64,000 bases of DNA from Streptomyces syringium (GCF_017876625.1 NZ_JAGIOH010000001.1:1302001-1366000); one strand, 5' to 3'; shown: positions 53,834-63,329, counted from the first letter of the stretch. Notes: generated by a model not told the origin, from the letters alone. Numbers and translations are program-made.

Positions 53834-55960
53834 ATGGACAACATGATCGACAAGGAAACCGGCACGGCGGAGGGCCCCTTCGGCATCGACGGGAACGGCG
53901 CGGACGTCGCCGGGTTCCCCCGCCGGTTCGCCCGTTCCCGGCGCTTCTCGCTCGGTGCGCCGCGTCACTTCACGGTCTCCCCGGACGGGCGGCGGGTGCT
54001 GTTCACGCGCACGGGCGGCGGGCTGGACCCGCTGAGCCGGCTGTGGCTGCACGAGGACGGGCAGGAGCGTCTGCTCGCCGACCCGTCGGCACTGGCGGAC
54101 GGCACCGGCATACCGGACGCGGAGCGGGCACGGCGGGAGCGGGCCCGCGAGCAGTCCGGGGGCATCGTGTCGTACGCGACCGACCGCGAGGCGCGGCTGG
54201 CCGTGTTCGCCCTGGGCGGCGCGCTCTGGGCGGCCCGCACGGACGGCACCGCGCCCTTCCGGCTGCCGACGGCCGGTCCCGCCGTGGACCCGCGGCCCTC
54301 GCCCGACGGCCGTCAGGTCGCCTACGTCAGCGGCGGCACGCTGCACGTGATGTCCATGGCGGGCGAGGAGCTGCTGCGACTGGTGCCGGAGGAGGCGGAG
54401 GTCACCTACGGCCTGGCGGAGTTCACGGCGATGGAGTCGATGGGGCGCTCGCGGGGCTACTGGTGGGCGCCGGACGGGCGGGCGCTGCTGGTCGCCCGGG
54501 TCGACCCCACGCCGGTGCCCCTGTGGTACCTGGCCGACCCGGCGGCCCCGGCGCAGGCGCCCCGCCCCGTCCGCTACCCGGCGGCGGGCACCACCAACGC
54601 CGAGGTCACCCTGTCCGTGGTGACGCTCGACGGCCGGCGCACGGAGGTGGCCTGGGACCGCGCGGCGTTCGAATACCTGGCCACGGCCGACTGGGACGCG
54701 CACGGCCCGCTGATCGGTGTGCAGAGCCGCGACCAGCGTCGTCTGCGGGTGCTGACGGTGGATCCGGAGACGGGCGCGACCGGGACGGCGGGCGAGCGGC
54801 ACGACCCCGCGTGGGTGGAACTCGTCCCCGGCACCCCGGCCCGCACCCGTTCCGGCGCCCTGGTGGAGCCCGTCGAATCGCAGGACACCAGGCGGCTGGG
54901 GATCGACGGCCACCCGGTGACCCCCGAGGGGCTGCACCTGGACGCGGTGCTCGGCACGGACGGCGAGCGGGTGCTGTTCACGGCCTGGGAGGACCCGACC
55001 GAGTGTCACGTCTGGTCCTACGAGCCGGGCCCCGGCCTCACCCGGCTGAGCCGGGAGCCGGGCACGCACACGGCGGTCCCGGGCGGCCCCACGGTGGTGC
55101 TGGACGGCCGGACCGCGGACGGGCACACGGTGACGGTCCTGCGCGACGGCGAGCCGGCCGGTTCGATCGCCTCGTTCGTCGCCGACCCCCTGCTCGCGCC
55201 GCGGCCGGAGTTCCTGACGCTCGGCGAGCGGGAGCTGCCCGGCATGCTGTTCCTGCCGTCCTGGCACGAGCCGGGCACCGGGAGGCTGCCGGTGCTGCTC
55301 TGCCCGTACGGCGGGCCTGGGGTGCGGCTCGTGGTGCGAGGCCGCGCGTGGTGGACGTGTGTGGCGCGGTGGTTCGCCGAGCAGGGTTTCGCGGTGCTGA
55401 TCGTGGACGGCCGGGGCACACCCGGCCGGGGGCCCGCGTGGGAGAAGGCGGTACACGGCGACCAGCTGACGCCCGTCCTGGAGGACCAGGTCGACGCGCT
55501 GCGGGCGGTGTGCGAGCGATACCCGGACCTGGATCCGGGGCGGGTGGGGATCCGCGGCTGGTCCTTCGGCGGCACCGTCGCGGCGGCCGCGGTCCTGCGC
55601 CGGCCCGAGGTCTTCCACGCGGCGGTCTCCGGTGCGGCGCCGACCGATCAGCGGTGGTACGACACACACTGGAAGGAACGCTTCCTCGGCCACCCGGACG
55701 AGGAGCCGGAGAACTACGCCCGCTCGTCGACGATCGACGACGCACCCCTGCTGCGCCGCCCGCTGCTGCTGGTCCACGGCATGGCGGACGACAACGTGAC
55801 GGTGGCCCACACACTGCGGATGTCGGCGGCGCTGCTGGCGGCGGGGCGGCCGCACTCGGTGCTGCCGCTGGTGGGATCGACGCACATGGCGGCGGAGGAC
55901 ACCACCGAGAACCTCCTGCTGTTCGAGCTGGACTTCCTCACCAAGGCACTCGGGCGCTGA
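53834..55960 (+). CDS. S9-family prolyl oligopeptidase (DPP IV-like)
   Basis: About 708-residue serine peptidase with no signal sequence. N-terminal beta-propeller (about 40-430; RHFTVSPDGRRVLFTR, SPDGRQVAYVSGGTLHV, YWWAPDGRALLVARVD). C-terminal alpha/beta-hydrolase: nucleophile GIRGWSFGGTVA, acid HGMADDNVT, base GSTHMAAED. It is expected to cleave short peptides after Pro in the cytosol. The chosen ATG has only a weak SD (AGGG); an ATG 9 nt further is the alternative. Confidence 0.92.
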   Translation: MDNMIDKETGTAEGPFGIDGNGADVAGFPRRFARSRRFSLGAPRHFTVSPDGRRVLFTRTGGGLDPLSRLWLHEDGQERLLADPSALADGTGIPDAERARRERAREQSGGIVSYATDREARLAVFALGGALWAARTDGTAPFRLPTAGPAVDPRPSPDGRQVAYVSGGTLHVMSMAGEELLRLVPEEAEVTYGLAEFTAMESMGRSRGYWWAPDGRALLVARVDPTPVPLWYLADPAAPAQAPRPVRYPAAGTTNAEVTLSVVTLDGRRTEVAWDRAAFEYLATADWDAHGPLIGVQSRDQRRLRVLTVDPETGATGTAGERHDPAWVELVPGTPARTRSGALVEPVESQDTRRLGIDGHPVTPEGLHLDAVLGTDGERVLFTAWEDPTECHVWSYEPGPGLTRLSREPGTHTAVPGGPTVVLDGRTADGHTVTVLRDGEPAGSIASFVADPLLAPRPEFLTLGERELPGMLFLPSWHEPGTGRLPVLLCPYGGPGVRLVVRGRAWWTCVARWFAEQGFAVLIVDGRGTPGRGPAWEKAVHGDQLTPVLEDQVDALRAVCERYPDLDPGRVGIRGWSFGGTVAAAAVLRRPEVFHAAVSGAAPTDQRWYDTHWKERFLGHPDEEPENYARSSTIDDAPLLRRPLLLVHGMADDNVTVAHTLRMSAALLAAGRPHSVLPLVGSTHMAAEDTTENLLLFELDFLTKALGR

Positions 55961-56109
55961 ACGCGGGCGGCGGCGGACCCGTAGGTCTCCTTGTACCGGT
56001 CGCGTCGCGTGCCCGTCACGTCGTCGCACCGGTCGCGCACGGCAGCGGGCACGGCAGCACCGCCCCGTTGACTGCGCAGACAGCACGGCAACGGCACCAA
56101 GGAGCGAAC

Positions 56110-56622
56110 ATGACGCACATGTCACCCGCCCCGGGCGGCGCGAGCCGCCGCACCGTCGTCGCGGCGGTCGGGGCCACCGGCCTCGCCGCCGCGCTCGCGG
56201 CCTGCGGCGGCTCGGACGACAAGGCGACCCCGCCCGGCACCCCGGACGCGGATGCCACGTCCGGTACGGCTCAGCAGCCCTCCCAGCCGACGTCCCCGCC
56301 CGGCCAGGAGTCCTCGGCCGCCGGGCCCACCGGCGGCCGGGCACTGGCCCGGACGTCGGAGATCCCGGTGGGCGGCGGAAAGGTCTTCGCGGACCGGCGG
56401 GTGGTGGTGACGCAGCCGTCCCGGGGCGAGTTCAAGGCGTTCTCCGCGATCTGCACCCACCAGAAGTGCGTGGTCAAGGACGTGTCGGACGGCACGATCA
56501 ACTGTCCCTGTCACGGCAGCAAGTTCAGCATCGAGGACGGCGGCGTCCGGCACGACCCGGCGAAGCTGCCGCTGCCGGAGATGAAGATCTCCGTGCGGGG
56601 TGACTCCATCGGGCTCGGCTGA
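56110..56622 (+). CDS. Tat-exported Rieske [2Fe-2S] lipoprotein
   Basis: 170 residues. Twin-arginine signal SRRTVVAAVGATGLAAALAAC with a lipobox (LAAC), then a disordered Thr/Pro/Ser linker (35-75), then a Rieske fold with cluster ligands CTHQKC (Cys and His) and CPCHGSKF (Cys and His). Predicted to be exported folded and lipid-anchored outside the membrane, passing electrons to an unknown partner. GGAG lies 5 nt before the ATG. It stands alone, without cytochrome bc1 or oxygenase genes. Confidence 0.93.
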   Translation: MTHMSPAPGGASRRTVVAAVGATGLAAALAACGGSDDKATPPGTPDADATSGTAQQPSQPTSPPGQESSAAGPTGGRALARTSEIPVGGGKVFADRRVVVTQPSRGEFKAFSAICTHQKCVVKDVSDGTINCPCHGSKFSIEDGGVRHDPAKLPLPEMKISVRGDSIGLG

Positions 56623-56641
56623 GACCAACGGGGCCGGGCGC

Positions 56642-56658
56642 GCCGCGTTCAGCGCGGC
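56642..56658. terminator. Hairpin shared by convergent Rieske and isochorismatase-like genes
   Basis: GCCGCG (56642-56647), loop TTCAG, CGCGGC (56653-56658). It lies 20 bp after the Rieske stop and includes the opposite gene's stop codon. Possible bidirectional terminator; no T-run. Confidence 0.4.
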
Positions 56659-57293
56659 CCGCCCGGGCGCCGCCAACCGCGCAGGACGGCGTCGGTCGTG
56701 GTCATGGTGGCGACGAGGGCCAGGGTGTGGCGGACCATCGCCGCGGTGTAGTCGGCGGGCACGCCGGCGATGGCGTCGGCGGGGACGACGGCCGTGTAAC
56801 CGAGGTTGACGGCGTCGAAGACGGCGTTGGGGATCGCGACGTTGGCCGAGACCCCGGTGACGATCAGGGTGCGGCAGCCGAGATTGCGCAGCAGCGCGTC
56901 GACGCCGGTGCCGGCGAGCGGTGAGAGCCCGTGCAGCCGCCGGACGACGAGGTCGTCCTCGCCGACCGGGATCGGCTCGGCGACGCGAACGGCCAACGTG
57001 CCGGTCAGCTGCTGTACGGGCAGTCGTTCGGCGGCGCGGAAGAGGCGGGCGTTGCGGCCCGCGCCGCGGCCGTCGGGGCGGCGCTCGGCGATGGCGTGCA
57101 CGACCTGGACGCCCGCCGCGTGCGCGCCCTCGACGAGCCGCGCGACGTTGCCCACGGCGCCGGAGGCACGGGCGACGGCGGCGAGCTCGGGCAGCGCGCT
57201 GTCGGGGCCGACGACGCCGCGCTGGCACTCCACGGTCAGGAGCACGGTCGTCGCCGGGTCGAGCCGCTCGCCGGGCTGGTCCTGCGGCGCCAT
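56649..57293 (-). CDS. Isochorismatase-like protein lacking the catalytic Cys
   Basis: 214 residues with the isochorismatase fold (TVLLTVECQRGVVG, VQVVHAIAERRPDG, LRNLGCRTLIVTGVSANVAIPNAVFDAVNLGYTAVVPADAIAG). Where cysteine hydrolases have the nucleophilic Cys (about GV-x-T/S-x-x-C), this protein has GVSANVAIPN with no Cys, and the N-terminal D-x-Q appears as E-C-Q. Activity may be altered or lost. GGAG precedes the ATG. Confidence 0.85.
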   Translation of the reverse strand: MAPQDQPGERLDPATTVLLTVECQRGVVGPDSALPELAAVARASGAVGNVARLVEGAHAAGVQVVHAIAERRPDGRGAGRNARLFRAAERLPVQQLTGTLAVRVAEPIPVGEDDLVVRRLHGLSPLAGTGVDALLRNLGCRTLIVTGVSANVAIPNAVFDAVNLGYTAVVPADAIAGVPADYTAAMVRHTLALVATMTTTDAVLRGWRRPGGPR

Positions 57294-57444
57294 GGCGCTC
57301 CTCGTCGGCTTCTCGGTACGGCCGGGCGGGCCGCGAAGGCCCGGATCCAAGGCGCGTGAGGGTAGCGGGCATTGCGCGGCGGGGGAAGTTGTCCGATGCT
57401 TTCCGGCATACGCATCCTGACATACCGTCAGTTCCGGGAGGGTG

Positions 57445-57921
57445 ATGCGGAAGATGACCGCCACACAGCGGCGGGGCCGCCGGATCATGATGACGCGGCC
57501 CGAACTGGACGCCTTCCTCACCGAGCGGCGCACCTGCCGGGTGGCCACGGTCGGCCCCGACGGCCGGCCGCACGTCGGCGCGCTGTGGTTCGTCTGGGAC
57601 GGGGCCGCGCTGTGGCTGTACTCCCTGACCCGCAGCCGCCGGTGGGCCGATCTGCGCCGGGACCCGCGGATGGCGGTGGTCGTGGACGACGGCCGGGAGT
57701 ACGGGGAGCTGCGCGGCGCCGAGCTGTCCGGCACCGCGGCGTTCGTCGGCGAGGCCCCGCGCACCGGCGAGCCCTGCCCGGAGCTCGGCGCCGCGGAGGC
57801 GCTGTTCGCCGCCAAGTACTTCGGCCTGGACACCATGCCGCATGACGGCCGGCACGCCTGGCTGCGGCTGACTCCGGAGGCCGTCGTCTCCTGGGACTTC
57901 CGCAAGATGCCCGGCGGGTAG
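57445..57921 (+). CDS. Pyridoxamine 5'-phosphate oxidase-like / F420-type split-barrel protein
   Basis: About 158-residue flavin/F420-binding split-barrel protein (FLTERRTCRVATVGPDGRPHVGALWFVWDG, LYSLTRSRRWADLRRDPRMAVVVDDG). It resembles the deazaflavin-dependent PPOX group common in actinobacteria; substrate unknown. Several nearby starts are possible (57442 GTG, 57445 ATG, 57454 ATG) after GGGAGG at 57436-57441. Confidence 0.85.
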   Translation: MRKMTATQRRGRRIMMTRPELDAFLTERRTCRVATVGPDGRPHVGALWFVWDGAALWLYSLTRSRRWADLRRDPRMAVVVDDGREYGELRGAELSGTAAFVGEAPRTGEPCPELGAAEALFAAKYFGLDTMPHDGRHAWLRLTPEAVVSWDFRKMPGG

Positions 57922-57954
57922 GGACGCGGAAGCCGCAGGCTCGCGGGGGCCCGC

Positions 57955-58869
57955 TCAGCCGGTGCGGCCGCCGACCGCTGCCCCCGCGGTGCGCAGCGCT
58001 TCGACCGCCGCCCGGATCGAGGGCCTGCGGTCGGCGTCCGCCCGCCAGACCGCGTACACATGGCGGCACATGGAGTGGCGTACGGGCACGACCCGCACCC
58101 CGTCCGGCACCGGGCCGCGGCCGAGGCGGGGCGCGACCGCGACCCCGAGCCCGGCGGCGACGAGGGCGAGCTGGGTGTGGTGCTCCTCGGCCATGTGCGA
58201 GATGCGGGGCTCGATGCCCTTGCCGCGCAGGGTGAGCATCAGCCAGTCGTGGCAGAACTCCCCCCGGGGCCAGGAGACCCACTCGTCGTCGGCGAGGTCC
58301 TCGAGATCCAGCTCGTCCCGGTCGGCGAGCGGGTGGCCGGCGGGCAGCGCCACGTCGGCGGGGTCGTCGAGGATGGGGGCCTTGGCCAGGCCGTCGGGCA
58401 TAGGCAGCGGCTTGTTGTACCAGTCGAGGACGACCGCGACGTCGATGTCGCCGCGCACCACGCGCGGCACGGCCTCGTCGGGCTCCATCTCCTCCAGCCG
58501 GGCGCGCAGTTGCGGGTGGGCGTCGCGCAACTCCGCGAGCGCGGCCGGGAACAGCCCGCGGGCCGCCGTGGGGAACGCGCCGAGCAGCAGCTCGCCGACG
58601 GCCTGGCCGCGCTGCGCCTCCAGATCGGCCTGGGCCAGCTCCACCTGGGAGAGGATGCGCGAGGCGTGCTCGGCGAGCAGCCGGCCGGCGTCGGTGAGCC
58701 GCACCCCCCGGCCGTTCTTGGCCAGCAGCTGCTGGCCGGTCTCCCGCTCCAGCTTGGCCAGCTGCTGCGAAACGGCGGAAGTCGTCACGTGCAGGCCGTC
58801 CGCCGCGCCACTGACGGAACCGTGGCGGGCGACAGCGTTGAGGGTGCGCAGGCGGTCCAGGTTCAACAT
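57955..58869 (-). CDS. LysR-family transcriptional regulator
   Basis: 304 residues with an N-terminal winged HTH (MLNLDRLRTLNAVARHGSVSGAADGLHVTTSAVSQQLAKLERETGQQLL) and a C-terminal effector domain (GELLLGAFPTAARGLFPAAL, DIDVAVVLDWYNKPLP, LVAAGLGVAVAPRLG). It probably controls the divergent EamA transporter through the ATTA-N11-TAAT site between them. No SD is visible; TAGCAT lies 7 nt upstream of the ATG, so the mRNA may be leaderless. Confidence 0.93.
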   Translation of the reverse strand: MLNLDRLRTLNAVARHGSVSGAADGLHVTTSAVSQQLAKLERETGQQLLAKNGRGVRLTDAGRLLAEHASRILSQVELAQADLEAQRGQAVGELLLGAFPTAARGLFPAALAELRDAHPQLRARLEEMEPDEAVPRVVRGDIDVAVVLDWYNKPLPMPDGLAKAPILDDPADVALPAGHPLADRDELDLEDLADDEWVSWPRGEFCHDWLMLTLRGKGIEPRISHMAEEHHTQLALVAAGLGVAVAPRLGRGPVPDGVRVVPVRHSMCRHVYAVWRADADRRPSIRAAVEALRTAGAAVGGRTG

Positions 58870-58898
58870 GTAAGGGATGCTACGCGATGCCGCACACA

Positions 58899-58917
58899 AT
58901 TATTTGCTTGTTCTAAT
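58899..58917. promoter_or_regulatory. LysR-type binding site ATTA-N11-TAAT
   Basis: ATTA (58899-58902) and TAAT (58914-58917) with 11 nt between, matching the T-N11-A LysR consensus. It lies in the 62-bp interval between the lysR gene and the EamA transporter, in the only A+T-rich stretch there. Confidence 0.65.
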
Positions 58918-58931
58918 AGGTATGGCCCGGC

Positions 58932-60011
58932 ATGGTGATCTCCATGAGCGTCGTCGCACCAGGATCACCATCCGCCACAGCCACCACCCGCCCCTCCACC
59001 GCAAACTCCTCTGCCCCCGGCCCCACGACCGGCACCGCGAAGGGCTCCGGGCCGGGCCGGCCCACCGTGGACTGGCGTATCCGCTTCGGCGCGCTCTCGC
59101 TCATCTGGGGTTTCAGCTTTCTGTTCATCAAGCTCGGCACGGACGGCTTCGCCCCGCTCTACGTCTCCTTCGGACGCGTGTTCTTCGGCGCCCTGGTGCT
59201 CGTCGCCATCCTCGCCGTCAAGCGGCAGCGGCTGCCGCGCGGCGCCCGCACCTGGGGGCACCTGGCCGTCGCGGCGCTCCTGCTCAACGCCCTCCCCTTC
59301 TCGCTCTTCGCCTACGCCGAGCTGACCATCTCCTCCACCCTGGCCGGCATCTGCAACGCCACCACCCCGCTGTGGGGCATGGTCCTCTCGCTCGTGGCCC
59401 TCTCCGAGGACCGCCCGACCCGGCGCCGGTTCGCCGGTCTCGGCCTGGGCTTCATCGGCGTACTCACCGTCCTCGGCGCGTGGCAGGGCTTCGACGGGCA
59501 GGACCCGACCGGCACACTGCTGGCGCTGATCGCCTCGCTCAGCTACGCGGTCGGCTGGATCTACGTCCGGCGCACGCTGTCCGACACCGGCAACTCCCAT
59601 CTGTCGATGTCCGGCGCCCAGCTGCTCCTCGCCACCGCCCAGCTCGCCGTGGTCGCCCCGGTGTTCAGCCCGCTGCCCACCTCCTTCCCCGCCGTGCCCG
59701 TGCTGTCGATCGTCGCGCTCGGGGCACTGGGCACCGGGCTCGCCTTCCTCTTCCAGTACGGGCTGGTCGCGGAGGTCGGTCCGACGACCGCGACCATGAC
59801 CACGTACTTCATCCCGGTCATCGCGACGGCGGCCGGTGTCGCCCTCCTCGACGAGCGGCTCACCTGGAACACCCCGGTCGGCGCGCTGATCGTGCTGGCC
59901 GGTGCGGCGCTCGCCCAGGGCGGTTCCCGGGCGAAGGCCTCCCGCCGGCCCGCCGCCGACGCGGTCCGCGAGCACACCCGGCAACCGGCTCCGCAGCGCG
60001 CGGGGAAGTGA
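58932..60011 (+). CDS. EamA/DMT-family transporter
   Basis: Up to 359 residues with about ten membrane helices arranged as two EamA repeats (FGALSLIWGFSFLFIKLG near 53-70, and LALIASLSYAVGWIYVRR near 195-215). The first 45 residues are a Ser/Thr/Pro-rich cytosolic leader, so the start may be the ATG 12 nt later. Likely exports a metabolite or amino acid; under LysR control by position. The 100 bp after it, up to the MocR stop, hold no gene. Confidence 0.9.
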   Translation: MVISMSVVAPGSPSATATTRPSTANSSAPGPTTGTAKGSGPGRPTVDWRIRFGALSLIWGFSFLFIKLGTDGFAPLYVSFGRVFFGALVLVAILAVKRQRLPRGARTWGHLAVAALLLNALPFSLFAYAELTISSTLAGICNATTPLWGMVLSLVALSEDRPTRRRFAGLGLGFIGVLTVLGAWQGFDGQDPTGTLLALIASLSYAVGWIYVRRTLSDTGNSHLSMSGAQLLLATAQLAVVAPVFSPLPTSFPAVPVLSIVALGALGTGLAFLFQYGLVAEVGPTTATMTTYFIPVIATAAGVALLDERLTWNTPVGALIVLAGAALAQGGSRAKASRRPAADAVREHTRQPAPQRAGK

Positions 60012-60113
60012 GCCGCCAGCCGCCCCCGGGACCGCCCCGGCAACCGAGCCGGCGCTGATCAGGCAAAGGGTTCGGCAAGCGGCCCGGCAACCGCATCCGC
60101 AACCTCAACCGCC

Positions 60114-61445
60114 TCAGTCGTAACGCCCCGTGGAATCCGGGCCGGTCACGGACGCCAGCGCGTCCGCGACCGGCCCTATGTCGTCCATGGACAGGGGCGA
60201 CACGGTCAGCCGTACTCCCGGCGGGGAGGAGACCCGGAAGCGCGCCCCCGGCGCCACCGCCCAGCCCGCCTGCAGCAACCGCGCCACGGCACCCGTCTCG
60301 TCCGGCACCGGAAGCCAGACGTTCATCCCGCTGCGGCCGTGCGCCACGACGCCCCGGTCCCGCAGCGCCCGGACGAGCGCCTCACGGCGGTGTCCGTACG
60401 AGCCGGCGACCGCCGCCGCGTCCACCGCGCCGGTCCGCCAGAGGTGCGCCACGGCCCGCTGCAGGACATGACTGACCCAGCCCGGCCCCAGGCGCTGCCG
60501 TCCGCGCACCCGGTCCACGGTGACGGCGTCGCCGGTGAGCACCGCGAGCCGCAGATCCGGCCCGTACGCCTTCGCGACGGAGCGCACGAGGGCCCAGTGG
60601 TCGGTGCCACCGGCGAGGGGGTGCAGCGGGAGGTCCACGATGCCGTGGCCGTGGTCGTCCTCGATGAGCAGCACGTGCGGGTGGCTGGCGAGCACCGCCC
60701 GCAGCTCGCGGGCGCGTGCCGCGCTGACGGCCGCTCCGGTGGGGTTCTGCGCCCGGTCGGTGACGACCAGGGCCCGGGCGCCCTGCCGGAGGGCCCGGTC
60801 GGTGTCCTCGGGCAGCGGCCCGTCGTCGTCGAGCGCGACGGGGACCGCGCGCAGGCCGAGCGCGGAGATCAGGTCGAGGAGGCTGCCCCAGCCGGGGTCC
60901 TCGACCGCCACCTCGTCCCCCGGCCGCAGATGGGCGCTCAGCACGCGCTCGATGGCGTCCAGCGACCCGGAGGTGACGGCCAGCGGCCCGGCCGGGACAT
61001 GGTCCGCGTCGAAGGCGGCACGGGCCATCCGCTCCAACTCCGAGTCGACGGCGGACGAGCCGTAGAGCACGGGGCCCTCGGCTGCGCGCGCGGCGGCCTC
61101 GGCGAGCGCCTCGCCGAGCGGGGGCAACAGCGCCGGATCGGGGTTGCCGGTCGAGACATCGCGCACGCCTTCGGGCGCCTCCACGCGGATCAGCTCGCGG
61201 TGCGTATTGGCCGGGCGGTGGCGCACCCGGCTGCCCCGGCGGCCCGAGGTCTCGATCACCCCCCGCTCGCGCAGGATGCGATAGGCGGCGGCGACCGTAT
61301 TGGGATTGACCCCCAGCTCGACCGCCAACTCCCGCATGGGTGGCAGCAGTTCGCCGGGCGCGAGCTTGCCCGATCCGACGGCGCGCTCCACGTTCGCCGA
61401 GATGTCCGCTGCGCGACGGCCTTCGATCCGATAGTCTCCTAGCAC
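60114..61445 (-). CDS. MocR/PdxR-type regulator (GntR HTH plus aminotransferase domain)
   Basis: 443 residues. N-terminal GntR winged HTH (RAVGSGKLAPGELLPPMRELAVELGVNPNTVAAAYRILRERGVI, about 22-65), linker, then a fold-type I aminotransferase domain with DPGWGSLLDL, QNPTGAAVS, DDHGHGIV and the PLP lysine in SVAKAYGPDLRLA. MocR proteins sense PLP or amino-compound adducts. It is divergent from a PNPOx-like gene; the 35-bp interval contains a perfect palindrome it probably binds. GTG start; no good SD. Confidence 0.94.
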   Translation of the reverse strand: MLGDYRIEGRRAADISANVERAVGSGKLAPGELLPPMRELAVELGVNPNTVAAAYRILRERGVIETSGRRGSRVRHRPANTHRELIRVEAPEGVRDVSTGNPDPALLPPLGEALAEAAARAAEGPVLYGSSAVDSELERMARAAFDADHVPAGPLAVTSGSLDAIERVLSAHLRPGDEVAVEDPGWGSLLDLISALGLRAVPVALDDDGPLPEDTDRALRQGARALVVTDRAQNPTGAAVSAARARELRAVLASHPHVLLIEDDHGHGIVDLPLHPLAGGTDHWALVRSVAKAYGPDLRLAVLTGDAVTVDRVRGRQRLGPGWVSHVLQRAVAHLWRTGAVDAAAVAGSYGHRREALVRALRDRGVVAHGRSGMNVWLPVPDETGAVARLLQAGWAVAPGARFRVSSPPGVRLTVSPLSMDDIGPVADALASVTGPDSTGRYD

Positions 61446-61456
61446 AAAGCCAAGTA

Positions 61457-61468
61457 TGCACTAGTGCA
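61457..61468. promoter_or_regulatory. Perfect 12-bp palindrome between MocR and PNPOx-like genes
   Basis: TGCACTAGTGCA lies midway in the 35-bp interval between the two starts. Likely MocR operator controlling both genes. Confidence 0.65.
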
Positions 61469-61480
61469 ATGGAGAGCGCA

Positions 61481-62167
61481 ATGCCGGCACCCGTCGCCCC
61501 CGCCTCGCAGGAGCCGTCCGCGTACGAGCGGACCGAGCGGACCACCCCCACCCGCCACCGCGAGCGCGCCCACTACGACCGCGAGCTGGTCCACTCGATA
61601 CTCGACGCGGGCTATGTCTGCCACCTCGGCTTCGTCCGCGACGGGGCGCCCGTCGTCCTGCCGACGCTCTACGGCCGCGTCGGCGACCGGCTCTACGTGC
61701 ACGGTTCGACCGGCTCCCGCCCGCTGCGCACCGCCGGGCAGAGCGATGCCGGCCTGCCCGTGTGCGTGACCGTCACCCATGTCGACGGGCTCGTGCTCGC
61801 CCGCTCCGCCTTCAGCCACACCCTCAATTACCGTTCCGTCGTGGTGCACGGCACGGCCCGGCCGGTGACGGACGAGGCAGAGATGAAGGCCGCCCTCGAC
61901 GCCCTCGTGGACCAGGTGCTGCCGGGCCGTGCCGCCGACTCCCGGCCGGCGTCGCCCAAGGAACTGGCCGCGACGGCCGTGCTGGGCATCGAGCTGACCG
62001 AGGTGTCCGCCAAGGTCCGCGACGCCGGACCGGTGGACTCCGAGGCGGATGTCGCCCTCCCCTTCTGGAGCGGCGTCGTCCCCCTCACCACCGGCTACGG
62101 CGCCCCGGTCCCCGCGGACGACCTCGCGCCGGGCATTGTCCTGCCCGGCTACCTCACCGCTCGCTGA
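61481..62167 (+). CDS. PNPOx-like split-barrel protein under MocR control
   Basis: 228-residue flavin-nucleotide-binding family protein: [80 protein letters not shown], and a C-terminal [13 protein letters not shown]. Pairing with MocR suggests a role in vitamin B6 or polyamine metabolism, but the reaction is not known. The ATG with GGAG 6 nt upstream is chosen. It overlaps the convergent transporter by 14 bp. Confidence 0.9.
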   Translation: MPAPVAPASQEPSAYERTERTTPTRHRERAHYDRELVHSILDAGYVCHLGFVRDGAPVVLPTLYGRVGDRLYVHGSTGSRPLRTAGQSDAGLPVCVTVTHVDGLVLARSAFSHTLNYRSVVVHGTARPVTDEAEMKAALDALVDQVLPGRAADSRPASPKELAATAVLGIELTEVSAKVRDAGPVDSEADVALPFWSGVVPLTTGYGAPVPADDLAPGIVLPGYLTAR

Positions 62168-63188
62168 GCGGGCCCCCGGCCGCGGCGGCCGCGCCGCGCG
62201 CCTCGACGACGGCCAGCGCCGCCACCGCGCACAGGAGTACCGCCGTGCCCGTCACGGTCGCGGCGGTGAGGTGCTCACCGAGCAGGGCCACGGCGATGAC
62301 CGCGGCCGTGACCGGTTCGATGAGCGTGATGACGGCGACCGTCGTGCCGCGCACCACCAGCAGCCCGGCGAAGAACAGCCCGTAGGCGAGCGCCGTCGGC
62401 ACTGTCACCAGATATCCCATCAGCCACAGGGTGCGGCCCAGTTCCCGCGCGTGCGGCCACAGCCCCTCGGCGGCCGCGAGCGGCAGCAGACAGACCGTCC
62501 CGACGGCGAAGGACGACAGCGTCGTGGTGAACGGGTCGGCGCCCGCACCCTGCCGTCCCATGAACCGCGTGGCGAGGGTGACCAGCGCGTATCCGGCGGC
62601 GGACAGCAGCCCGAGGGCCACGCCCGCCGGCCGCACCGTGCCCGTGCCGTCGCTGCCCAGCATCAGCACGGCCAGCCCGGCGAGCGCGCCGCACACGGCC
62701 ACCCGGCCGCCCGCGCCGAGCCGTTCGCCCATCAGCAGCCTGCCGCCGAGCGCCACCGTCACCGGCGCGGCCCCCAGGGTGACGACGGTGCCGACCGCGA
62801 TCCCCGTCGCGTCCACCGCCCCGAAGTAGGCGGTCTGGAAGACTGTGAGCCCCACGCCGGTGACCAGCGTCCGGACCACCCGGCGCCGCTGCGGCTGGTA
62901 GGCCCGCACGGGGCGCGTCCGCACCCGGCGCGAGCGCACCGCCCATGCGGCGAGCAGGAGGACGAGGCCCCCGGCCGTGCGCCAGAAGGTGAGCGCGACG
63001 GGACCGAGCCCGCTGCTGTCGAAGGCCAGGGCGGCGGTCGCGCCCGTGGTGCCCCAGGAGGCGGCCGCGAGGGCTACGTAGAGCAGCCCGCGCCCGACGG
63101 AGGGCCCGGGCGTGAACGGCCGGTCGCCCGAGGGCAGCACAGCGGAGGCGCCCGTCGCAGGGCAGGGGGAAAGGGTGGAGCGTGGCAT
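62154..63188 (-). CDS. EamA/DMT-family transporter with attenuator-like leader
   Basis: 344-residue transporter with about ten hydrophobic helices in two repeats ([22 protein letters not shown] near 35-56; [19 protein letters not shown] near 186-205). Similar in layout to aromatic amino-acid or drug exporters of this family. GGGAG lies 7-8 nt before the ATG, and this SD/start segment is complementary to a segment at the start of a short upstream ORF. Substrate unknown. Confidence 0.9.
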   Translation of the reverse strand: MPRSTLSPCPATGASAVLPSGDRPFTPGPSVGRGLLYVALAAASWGTTGATAALAFDSSGLGPVALTFWRTAGGLVLLLAAWAVRSRRVRTRPVRAYQPQRRRVVRTLVTGVGLTVFQTAYFGAVDATGIAVGTVVTLGAAPVTVALGGRLLMGERLGAGGRVAVCGALAGLAVLMLGSDGTGTVRPAGVALGLLSAAGYALVTLATRFMGRQGAGADPFTTTLSSFAVGTVCLLPLAAAEGLWPHARELGRTLWLMGYLVTVPTALAYGLFFAGLLVVRGTTVAVITLIEPVTAAVIAVALLGEHLTAATVTGTAVLLCAVAALAVVEARGAAAAAGGPLSER

Positions 63189-63329
63189 GACTGTTCTCCC
63201 GCGGAAGACAAGAGGTGATCGCGTGGTCCCCTGTGCGGGCAGCGGCGATCCGCCCGGGGCATCACCCCGGGCCCGGTCCTCCGGGAGCGGCCGCCCGCGC
63301 TACGCGGCGGGAGGCGGCAGAACAGTCAT
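63187..63329 (-). promoter_or_regulatory. Structured leader: long-range inverted repeat and internal hairpin
   Basis: ATGACTGTTCT at the beginning of the leader (63329-63319, minus strand) is exactly complementary to AGAACAGTCAT covering the transporter start (63197-63187), 121 nt apart. Between them GCCCGGGG and CCCCGGGC (63252-63259 and 63265-63272) form an 8-bp stem with loop CATCA. Together with the upstream ORF this is the layout of translational or transcriptional attenuation. Confidence 0.55.
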
